From JBKQWK01 sp052139595 (GTDB lineage Bacteria; Actinomycetota; Thermoleophilia; UBA2241), in the NCBI GenBank assembly GCA_052139595.1, contig JBKQWK010000224.1:1-8291 (forward strand): DNA of 8,291 bases. Direction: 5' to 3'. Each line of letters opens with the position of its first letter. Within the stretch, counting starts at the first letter, position 1. The translations under genes were made by a program, and so were the position numbers. Positions 1 to 4,431 of this stretch are shown here, in pieces. Under the pieces are notes generated by a model. That model searched no databases and was not told the origin of the DNA. It saw nothing but the letters and a program-made list of their open reading frames with translations.

Positions 1-1
1 G

Positions 2-253
2 CAGATCGATCTGCCCGGCGGCAAACAGTCGGGGCTGGTCACGGTGCCCGAGGTGCTGATGAATTTGGGCGACATCGCCTTTGTCAACTTTGACAGCCGC
101 GATGTCGTGCGTCATAAGCTCGTGCAACGAATCGTGGCCGCGTACAAAGAGTCTGACGAGCGCGCCGCCGACGAGCGCCGCCGGCGTGCCGGCGGCGCTC
201 CCGAGCGGCACGGCGAGCGCGGCGACAGCCAAGTGCCGCGGGATCGGCGATGA
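2..253 (+). CDS. phoH: PhoH-family ATPase, C-terminal end (partial)
   Basis: This is the last 83 codons of a PhoH-like protein; the rest lies left of the window. PhoH-family proteins are cytoplasmic P-loop nucleotidases thought to act on RNA, and they usually precede ybeY. The visible residues include QIDLPGGKQSGL and, later, IAFVNFDSRDVVRHKLVQRIV, both typical of the end of the PhoH ATPase domain (the SRDVVRHxLVQxIV run is very characteristic). The Walker A and B motifs would be upstream and are not seen. After about residue 55 the protein becomes a low-complexity, Arg-rich tail, which is not part of the family core. That tail is encoded across a perfect GC-only inverted repeat. The stop at 251-253 is 31 nt before the preferred ybeY start, consistent with co-transcription. 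The family call is secure; the exact role is not. Confidence 0.9.
   Translation, partial: QIDLPGGKQSGLVTVPEVLMNLGDIAFVNFDSRDVVRHKLVQRIVAAYKESDERAADERRRRAGGAPERHGERGDSQVPRDRR
173..200. repeat. Perfect 13-bp inverted repeat (hairpin) inside the phoH 3' end
   Basis: The arms at 173-185 (GAGCGCCGCCGGC) and 188-200 (GCCGGCGGCGCTC) are exact reverse complements separated by GT. In RNA this gives a long, all-paired GC-rich stem with a tiny loop. It lies inside the phoH coding region about 50 nt before the stop, where it encodes the Arg/Gly-rich tail. No T-run follows, so it is not a canonical intrinsic terminator. It may slow ribosomes, block 3' decay or be a decayed palindromic repeat; the sequence alone cannot decide. 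Confidence 0.8.
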
Positions 254-284
254 GCGTCCGCGCGCCACTGTCCGCGTGTCGCTG

Positions 285-812
285 GTGAGTGTCGTGCTGG
301 TCGAAGTCGTCAATCAGACGCGCACAAACGTCGATGAGGCCGCCGTGGCGGCGCTCTGCACCGCCGTGCTAGTGGCCGAGGGCGTTGAGGGCGCCGAGGG
401 CGGCGGAGGTGCGGCCGGCGCCGAGGCTGCCGATGGCGGCGCCGGCATCGAACTGGGCGTGCGCTTTGTCGGCGAGCAGCGCATGCGCACGCTCAACCGC
501 GAATATCGTGGCCTCGACCAAGTGACCGACGTGCTCAGTTTCCCGCTCGAGGAGTCGGGGGAGTGGGATGACGTTGCGGCAGGCGCTCCACCGCGCCTGT
601 TGGGGGACATCGTTGCCTGCCCACGCGTCGCCGCGCGACAGGCGCGCGGCGACGGTCAGCCGCTGGCACATGAGCTGGCGATACTGCTCATCCACGGGGT
701 GCTTCATCTGCTGGGCTACGATCACGAGACCGACGACGGCGAGATGCTGCGCCGCCAGGCGGAGCTGTTGTGCGGCCTCCGCTGGGAGGAGTTGCTTGTC
801 GTCCCGCGGTAA
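285..812 (+). CDS. ybeY: Endoribonuclease YbeY (16S rRNA maturation)
   Basis: YbeY is a zinc-dependent endoribonuclease needed for 16S rRNA 3'-end maturation and 70S quality control in the cytoplasm. The signature is clear: NREYRGLDQVTDVLSFP in the middle, then HGVLHLLGYDH, with His137, His141 and His147 as the three zinc ligands. From GTG 285 the protein is 175 aa, longer than the roughly 150-160 aa usual. The excess is mainly a Gly/Ala/Glu-rich insertion at about residues 31-54, encoded partly by 9-bp repeats. The start is uncertain: the frame is open upstream, but homology begins near VEVVNQT. GTG 276, 285 and 294 are all possible and none has a strong Shine-Dalgarno. It sits between phoH and the kinase gene and overlaps the latter by 17 nt. 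Function is secure; the N-terminus is not. Confidence 0.93.
   Translation: MSVVLVEVVNQTRTNVDEAAVAALCTAVLVAEGVEGAEGGGGAAGAEAADGGAGIELGVRFVGEQRMRTLNREYRGLDQVTDVLSFPLEESGEWDDVAAGAPPRLLGDIVACPRVAARQARGDGQPLAHELAILLIHGVLHLLGYDHETDDGEMLRRQAELLCGLRWEELLVVPR
378..404 (+). repeat. 9-bp tandem repeat, three copies, in ybeY
   Basis: Three consecutive units share GAGGGCG followed by two variable bases (378-386, 387-395, 396-404). They encode Glu-Gly-(Val/Ala/Gly) and open a 24-residue Gly/Ala/Glu-rich insertion (375-446) that ordinary YbeY proteins lack. Confidence 0.7.
785..790 (+). promoter_or_regulatory. Shine-Dalgarno fixing the TTG start of the kinase-phosphatase gene
   Basis: GGAGGA lies inside the last codons of ybeY, exactly 5 nt before TTG 796. 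It decides the start: the frame stays open far upstream, but homology to DgkA proteins begins right after this TTG. Confidence 0.8.
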
Positions 813-1521
813 CCTGCTCAACAGCTTCAACTGGGCCTTCGAGGGCATCGTTCACGCCCTGCGCCGCGAGCGCAACATGAAGATCCACTTTGCCGTGGCC
901 GTGCTCGTACTGGCGGCGGCGATGTTGTACTCGCTCTCGCGGCTCGAGATCGTCGCCCTTTTCGTGGCGATCTCGTTTGTCCTCATCACGGAGATGATCA
1001 ACACGGCGATCGAATACACCATCGACCTGATTACCAGCGAAGATGATCCACGCGCCAAAGTGGCCAAAGACATGGCCGCCGGAGCGGTGCTAGTGGCGGC
1101 TGCCAACGCCCTCGTCGTTGCCTACCTGGTCTTTTACGATAAGATTGCCGGCGCGCCGGCCGACCTGTTCAACAAGCTGCGGAGTTCACCGCTCGACGTC
1201 AGCGTCATCGCTCTGGTGCTGGTCATCTTGCTGGTGATTGTCGTCAAGGCGGCCACCGGACGGGGTACGACGCTGCACGGCGGCCTCCCCAGCGGTCACG
1301 CTGCCGTAGCCTTCGCCGGCTGGGTGGCGATCTCGTTCATCGCTGCCGATACGGCCACCTCGTACGCTCTGCCGATATCGGCAATCGGTCTGCTCATGGC
1401 CGTGCTTGTTGCCCAGAGTCGCGTCCAGGCTGGTATTCACACGGTGGTCGAGGTGGCGGCGGGCGCGCTTCTGGGTATTGTCGTTGCTCTTGTCATTTTC
1501 AAGCTGGCGTTCCCGCTCTGA
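796..1521 (+). CDS. Undecaprenol/diacylglycerol kinase - PAP2 phosphatase fusion, membrane protein
   Basis: A 241-aa inner-membrane protein with two enzyme domains. Residues about 1-120 are a prokaryotic diacylglycerol-kinase domain: LNSFNWAFEGIVHALRRERNMKIH at the start, EMINTAIE (Glu66, Asn69, Glu73) and AKVAKDMAAGAV (Lys88, Lys91, Asp92), with three hydrophobic helices. In Gram-positive relatives this domain phosphorylates undecaprenol. Residues about 130-241 are a PAP2-type phosphatase: PSGH at 165-168 and SRVQAGIHTVVE with Arg209, His215 and Glu219, plus further hydrophobic helices. The usual SRx5Hx3D ends here in Glu, and the first PAP2 motif (Kx6RP) is not clean. The two activities oppose each other on polyprenyl or lipid phosphates, so a role in carrier-lipid recycling is inferred. 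The TTG 796 start is well supported by GGAGGA at 785-790, 5 nt upstream. It overlaps the ybeY end by 17 nt. Confidence 0.88.
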   Translation: MSSRGNLLNSFNWAFEGIVHALRRERNMKIHFAVAVLVLAAAMLYSLSRLEIVALFVAISFVLITEMINTAIEYTIDLITSEDDPRAKVAKDMAAGAVLVAAANALVVAYLVFYDKIAGAPADLFNKLRSSPLDVSVIALVLVILLVIVVKAATGRGTTLHGGLPSGHAAVAFAGWVAISFIAADTATSYALPISAIGLLMAVLVAQSRVQAGIHTVVEVAAGALLGIVVALVIFKLAFPL

Positions 1522-1540
1522 GCGCTGCCAGGAGGTTGTC

Positions 1541-1951
1541 GTGACCGAAGCCAAATCGAGAGGGAGAGTGCCGACGCCTGACGAGCGGCATCTCTGGCAG
1601 CAGGCAGCGGCGGTCGCGGAGCGAGCTTATGCGCCGTACTCGCAGCTGCAGATTGGCGCCGCCGTTCAGAGTGATGCGGGGACAGTGCACCTGGGTGTCA
1701 ACGTCGAGAGCGCCGCTTATCCGGCCGGCATGTGCGCCGAGCGTGTCGCGCTCGGCGCCGCTGTGACGGCCGGCGCGGCGGCGCTGCGGGTAGTTGCCGT
1801 GGCGGCCACCGGCGACCGCGATGCGCTGCCCTGTGGCGCCTGCTTGCAGGCGCTGGCTGAATTCGGCGACCCAGTCGTCGTCGGCCGCGCCGGCGGCGAA
1901 CTGTGCGCCTGCAAGCTGAGCGAGTTGCTCACGACGCCGTTTTCCCTGTGA
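1541..1951 (+). CDS. cdd: Cytidine deaminase
   Basis: Hydrolytic deamination of cytidine and deoxycytidine to (deoxy)uridine in pyrimidine salvage; a cytoplasmic zinc enzyme. The 136-aa length fits the homotetrameric class. The visible core is AYAPYSQLQIGAAV, then NVESAAYPAGMCAERVAL, then PCGACLQALAEF. Zinc ligands are Cys65, Cys98 and Cys101, and the catalytic proton shuttle is Glu67 of CAER. One deviation: the usual PCGxCRQ is PCGACLQ, so a normally conserved Arg is Leu102. GTG 1541 has GGAGG at 1531-1535, 5 nt upstream, which settles the start. About 12 residues precede the usual family N-terminus. The stop overlaps the era start as GTGA. cdd next to era is a common bacterial arrangement and suggests co-transcription rather than shared function. 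Confidence 0.95.
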   Translation: MTEAKSRGRVPTPDERHLWQQAAAVAERAYAPYSQLQIGAAVQSDAGTVHLGVNVESAAYPAGMCAERVALGAAVTAGAAALRVVAVAATGDRDALPCGACLQALAEFGDPVVVGRAGGELCACKLSELLTTPFSL

Positions 1952-2997
1952 CCGCCCAGTCCCGCGCCGGCGGGCAGGGCCGCGCCGGCGTATCGGGTGG
2001 CGCCCGTGAACCGAGTCGCGCCGGCGAATCAGGTCGCGTTGGTGGCACGCCTTTGCCGGGCGAGCTGGCCTCGTCGCCTGCCGTCGGCTTGCCGCCTGCC
2101 AGTGAGGCGCCGCAGGCGCCGTTTCGCAGTGGCTTCGTGGCTTTGCTCGGGCGGCCCAATGTGGGCAAATCGACGCTCGTCAACAGCCTCGTGGGCAGTA
2201 AGGTGAGCATCACCAGTGATCACCCGCAAACGACGCGGCGGCGTATCAGCGGTGTGGTCAATCAGCTGGGCGTGCAGATCGTCCTGCTCGATCTGCCCGG
2301 CTTTCAGAAGCCGTTCGACTCGCTGACACGACGCATGCAAAAGACGGTCGACGATACGCTGAGCGAAGTCGACGCGGCGGTCGTCATGCTTAGCGCTGCT
2401 GAGCCGTTCGGCCCCGGCGACCGCTTCATCACGCGGGCTGTGGCGGCGGCATCGCTGCCGGCTCTGTTCGTACTCAACAAGATCGACGTCGTCGACCGAC
2501 GGGCGCGGCAAGCGCAGCTCGCGGCCGCCAGCGAACTGGCCGGCGGGGCAGAGGTTCTGCCGACCAGCGCTCTCAAGGGCACCGGCCTTGAGCCGGTTCT
2601 GGCCCGCCTGGCGGCGGCCATGCCCGCCGGCCCGTTGTACTTTCCCGCCGGCCAGTCGAGTGACCAGCCGCTTGAGGTACTGGTCGCCGAGCTGATCCGT
2701 GAGCAGGCGCTGCGGGCCACCCGTGAAGAAGTGCCACATGCGATCGCCGTCGAAGTCGAGTCGATCGAGGAGCACTCCGCCGGCAGCCTGGTTGAGATCG
2801 ATGCGCATCTGGTGGTTGAGCACGACTCGCAGAAGGTGATCCTTGTCGGCAAGAATGGCGCCATGATCAAGCACATCGGTACGGCCGCCCGGCACGAAAT
2901 CGAAGGTGTTCTCGGCGCCAGAGTTTATCTCGGCCTGCGGGTCAAGGTGCGTAAGAACTGGCGTCGTGACGACGCCTACATCGAACGCTCCCTCTGA
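1948..2997 (+). CDS. era: GTPase Era (30S ribosomal subunit assembly)
   Basis: Era is an essential GTPase that binds the 3' end of 16S rRNA through a KH domain during 30S maturation. All G motifs are present: GRPNVGKS (68-75), the TTRRR switch region, DLPG (115-118), NKID (177-180) and SALKG (207-211). The C-terminal type-2 KH domain carries GKNGAMIK (GKNG at 301-304) and ends in VYLGLRVKVRKNWRRDD, the classic Era terminus. From GTG 1948 the protein is 349 aa, against about 300 for typical Era. The difference is a roughly 55-residue Gly/Ser/Arg/Ala/Pro-rich leader encoded partly by an 18-bp imperfect repeat. GTG 1948 overlaps the cdd stop as GTGA, but no good Shine-Dalgarno is seen; TTG at 2053 or 2089 would remove most of the leader. 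Co-location with YbeY, which acts on the same rRNA end, fits a ribosome-maturation operon. Confidence 0.96.
   Translation: MTAQSRAGGQGRAGVSGGAREPSRAGESGRVGGTPLPGELASSPAVGLPPASEAPQAPFRSGFVALLGRPNVGKSTLVNSLVGSKVSITSDHPQTTRRRISGVVNQLGVQIVLLDLPGFQKPFDSLTRRMQKTVDDTLSEVDAAVVMLSAAEPFGPGDRFITRAVAAASLPALFVLNKIDVVDRRARQAQLAAASELAGGAEVLPTSALKGTGLEPVLARLAAAMPAGPLYFPAGQSSDQPLEVLVAELIREQALRATREEVPHAIAVEVESIEEHSAGSLVEIDAHLVVEHDSQKVILVGKNGAMIKHIGTAARHEIEGVLGARVYLGLRVKVRKNWRRDDAYIERSL
1960..2049 (+). repeat. 18-bp imperfect tandem repeat (about five units) at the era 5' end
   Basis: The 10-mer CGCGCCGGCG recurs exactly at 1963, 1981 and 2017, spacings of 18 and 36, with weaker copies in register at 1999 and 2035. 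In protein this reads as six-residue units SRAGGQ, GRAGVS, GGAREP, SRAGES, GRVGGT. It forms most of the extra N-terminal segment of Era and looks like a small in-frame minisatellite. Confidence 0.7.
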
Positions 2998-3147
2998 CGC
3001 TTGCCGGCTCGGCCGCCTCGACGTCGCATCGGTTTGTCTGCCGGGCAGGTCTCACTTGACGTCGGCGGCACCGGCCCGCCGTGCTTGATATACTGACGAA
3101 CAGGTACCCCGCCCGTTGATCTCGCCACAGGAGGAAGCAACTTCACC
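2998..3147 (+). other. Intergenic region between era and deoC
   Basis: These 150 non-coding bases are the widest gap before the trp leader. A 6-bp GC hairpin (CGGCGG 3063-3068 with CCGCCG 3076-3081, 7-nt loop) lies just upstream of the deoC -10 element. It lacks a following T-run, so it is at best a weak terminator for the era operon. The promoter and deoC ribosome-binding site are listed separately. Confidence 0.6.
3086..3094 (+). promoter_or_regulatory. Extended -10 promoter upstream of deoC
   Basis: TGaTATACT combines an extended -10 TG (3086-3087) with TATACT (3089-3094), a five-of-six match to TATAAT. A TTGACG at 3056-3061 resembles a -35 box but is 27 nt away, too far for a standard spacer, so the TG extension probably compensates. 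The AT-rich patch stands out in GC-rich surroundings and would place transcription start near 3100. Confidence 0.55.
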
Positions 3148-3846
3148 GTGCATGTCGAGGAACTCGCCAAGACCATTGACCACACGCTCCTGAAGGCTGA
3201 CACGACGAGTAAAGACGTCGAACGCCTGTGCCGCGAAGCGATGGACTATCACTTTGCTGCCGTCTGCGTGTTCCCGCATTTCGTACCCCAGGCCCACGAT
3301 CTGCTCAAGACGGGCGACGTCAAGGTCTGCTCGGTCATCAGCTTTCCTTTCGGCGCTGACAGCGTACGCGCCAAGGTGGTCGCAGCTGAGACGGCGGTAA
3401 AACAGGGGGCCGACGAAATCGACGTGGTCATGAATATGCCGGCCATGCTCAGCGGTGACTTCGGTTATGTGCGCGATGAGTTGACGAACATCGTCCGTCA
3501 TGTGCGCATGAAGTCGGTCAACTCGGGCCGTGGCCAGACCATCGTCAAGGTCATCATCGAGACGTGCTACCTCACCAACAAGATGAAGAAGCTGGCCTGC
3601 CACATCGTCGAGCAGACCGGTGCCGACTTCGTCAAGACGAGCACCGGATGGGGTCCGCATGGCGCTACCGTGCAAGATGTCGAGCTGCTGCGCGACAGTC
3701 TCAACGAGCACGTCGGCGTGAAGGCGTCAGGCGGCATTCGCACCTATCGCGATGTCGAGCTGATGATCAATGCCGGCGCAGCGCGCATCGGCACCAGCGC
3801 TGGTTGTGCGATCATGCAGGAATTCATCGCCGGTCACCCGAGCTGA
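3148..3846 (+). CDS. deoC: Deoxyribose-phosphate aldolase
   Basis: DeoC is a class I aldolase that cleaves 2-deoxyribose-5-phosphate to acetaldehyde and glyceraldehyde-3-phosphate, the last step of deoxynucleoside catabolism in the cytoplasm. The 232-aa TIM barrel begins with IDHTLLK. It contains EIDVVMN with Asp92, FVKTSTGW with the Schiff-base Lys163, and VKASGGIRT with the second catalytic Lys192. All the catalytic residues I look for are present and the length is normal. GTG 3148 is the start because homology begins a few residues later. AGGAGGA at 3129-3135 is a good ribosome-binding site, although its 12-nt spacing is long. The gene has its own extended -10 promoter. hisI follows 31 nt after the stop and is probably co-transcribed, although the two pathways are unrelated. 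Confidence 0.96.
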   Translation: MHVEELAKTIDHTLLKADTTSKDVERLCREAMDYHFAAVCVFPHFVPQAHDLLKTGDVKVCSVISFPFGADSVRAKVVAAETAVKQGADEIDVVMNMPAMLSGDFGYVRDELTNIVRHVRMKSVNSGRGQTIVKVIIETCYLTNKMKKLACHIVEQTGADFVKTSTGWGPHGATVQDVELLRDSLNEHVGVKASGGIRTYRDVELMINAGAARIGTSAGCAIMQEFIAGHPS

Positions 3847-3877
3847 CGCGGGCCGGATTGCCCGTCTCCGGTCATCT

Positions 3878-4228
3878 TTGGATCACCAATCCCTCATCAC
3901 CAGCGTCAAGTTTGCCGCCGACGGTCTCGTGCCGGCGGTGCTACAGGACGTGACCGGCGGCCAGGTGCTCATGCTTGCCTACATGAACGCCGAGCCCCTG
4001 GCGCTGACGCTGGCGACCGGCGAGGCCCATTTCTGGAGCCACACTCGCCGGGAGCTGTGGCACAAAGGCGCCAGCAGCGGCAACGTACAGCGCGTTCGGC
4101 ACGTGCAGCTTGACTGTGAACGTGATGCGCTGCTGCTGCAGGCCGAGTCGCTCGGGCCGGCGTGTCACACCGGAGCGACGAGCTGTTTCAGCGACGAGGC
4201 GAGCGACTGCGCCAGTGCGGCTCCGTGA
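3878..4228 (+). CDS. hisI: Phosphoribosyl-AMP cyclohydrolase (histidine step 3)
   Basis: HisI opens the adenine ring of phosphoribosyl-AMP in histidine biosynthesis; it is a zinc enzyme of the cytoplasm. The 116-aa product shows GEAHFWSHTRRELWHKGASSGN, then LDCERDALL and GPACHTGATSCFS. Cys80, Cys96 and Cys103 match the three zinc cysteines. The normally DCDxD acidic cluster reads DCERD, a conservative Asp-to-Glu change at residue 81. This is the cyclohydrolase alone: there is no fused HisE pyrophosphatase domain. TTG 3878 is chosen because homology starts near SVKFAADGLVPAV; no clear Shine-Dalgarno supports it. The frame is open back into deoC, so a longer start is formally possible. The gene lies 31 nt after deoC and upstream of trpE. 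A hisI-trpE neighbourhood is known in Actinobacteria. Confidence 0.93.
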   Translation: MDHQSLITSVKFAADGLVPAVLQDVTGGQVLMLAYMNAEPLALTLATGEAHFWSHTRRELWHKGASSGNVQRVRHVQLDCERDALLLQAESLGPACHTGATSCFSDEASDCASAAP

Positions 4229-4278
4229 GCTGCGGTCCCCGTGCGATCCTGAGAGCTGCGGTGCCCGAGAGGTCCTGT
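4227..4278 (+). repeat. 26-bp imperfect tandem duplication at the hisI 3' end
   Basis: Units 4227-4252 and 4253-4278 agree at 21 of 26 positions, both opening with GAGCTGCGGT; a third, decayed copy may start at 4279 (GAGCGCG). The array begins within the hisI stop codon and fills the first part of the trp leader. Its role is unknown; it may simply be slippage-born spacer. Confidence 0.6.
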
Positions 4279-4303
4279 GAGCGCGACGCTGCCCGCAGGC
4301 TGC

Positions 4304-4333
4304 TTGCGCCGGTGTGGCGAAATGGTCTACCAT
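4304..4333 (+). promoter_or_regulatory. Possible trp operon promoter (weak)
   Basis: TTGCGC at 4304-4309 and TACCAT at 4328-4333 are separated by 18 nt and loosely fit a sigma-70 promoter. The -10 part falls inside an inverted repeat, ATGGT-CT-ACCAT (4322-4333), which could be an operator. The match is poor, and transcription could equally continue from the deoC promoter. Confidence 0.2.
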
Positions 4334-4388
4334 GGCGAAGTCGCCCAACTGGGGCGACACGTCAGTGGACGTCTGGGCCGATCGCTGA
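4332..4388 (+). CDS. Candidate Trp-containing leader peptide upstream of trpE
   Basis: An 18-codon frame, MAKSPNWGDTSVDVWADR, has Trp at codons 7 and 15. Its TGA (4386-4388) runs into the GAGGAGG ribosome-binding site of trpE, so a terminating ribosome would cover that site while one stalled at a Trp codon might not. Several hairpins lie within it: GGCG/CGCC (4334-4345), the competing 7-bp stem GTCGCCC/GGGCGAC (4340-4358), and ACGTC/GACGT (4359-4372). Known trp leaders use Trp codons to sense charged tRNA-Trp. Against it, I see no Shine-Dalgarno for its ATG, and two Trp codons are few. This is inference, and it may be a chance frame. Confidence 0.3.
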   Translation: MAKSPNWGDTSVDVWADR

Positions 4389-4393
4389 GGAGG
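4387..4393 (+). promoter_or_regulatory. Strong Shine-Dalgarno ahead of trpE
   Basis: GAGGAGG is the best ribosome-binding site in the leader. It stands 5 nt before ATG 4399, which opens only a 10-codon frame, and 16 nt before GTG 4410, the first in-frame start of trpE. The ideal spacing therefore points at the short frame rather than at trpE as read here. Confidence 0.7.
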
Positions 4394-4398
4394 CGAAC

Positions 4399-4431
4399 AT
4401 GTTTGGCCCGTGGCATCTGACATACGGGTAA
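4399..4431 (+). CDS. Ten-codon frame MFGPWHLTYG overlapping the trpE start
   Basis: ATG 4399 with an ideally placed GAGGAGG opens MFGPWHLTYG and stops at TAA 4429-4431, 19 nt inside trpE in another frame. It holds one Trp. There are two explanations. It could be a short regulatory frame coupled to trpE. Or it could be the true trpE start, disconnected by a missing base: one extra G in the GGG at 4426-4428 would join it to VTPTPAEARRL of TrpE. I cannot choose between them from this sequence. Confidence 0.35.
   Translation: MFGPWHLTYG

Noticed and set aside
2029..2895. A 288-codon minus-strand frame across era
   Set aside because: It is a shadow of the Era frame; composition is biased to Arg/Gln/His and no domain is visible.
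3056..3061. TTGACG as the -35 box of the deoC promoter
   Set aside because: It is 27 nt from TATACT, well outside the normal spacer; the extended -10 TG is the better explanation.
2998..3081. Rho-independent terminator after era
   Set aside because: The only decent hairpin (3063-3081) has no following T-run and lies immediately upstream of the deoC -10 element.
4229..4409. T-box riboswitch in the trpE leader
   Set aside because: I see no T-box consensus, no specifier-stem layout and no terminator/antiterminator pair; the region is also short for a T-box.
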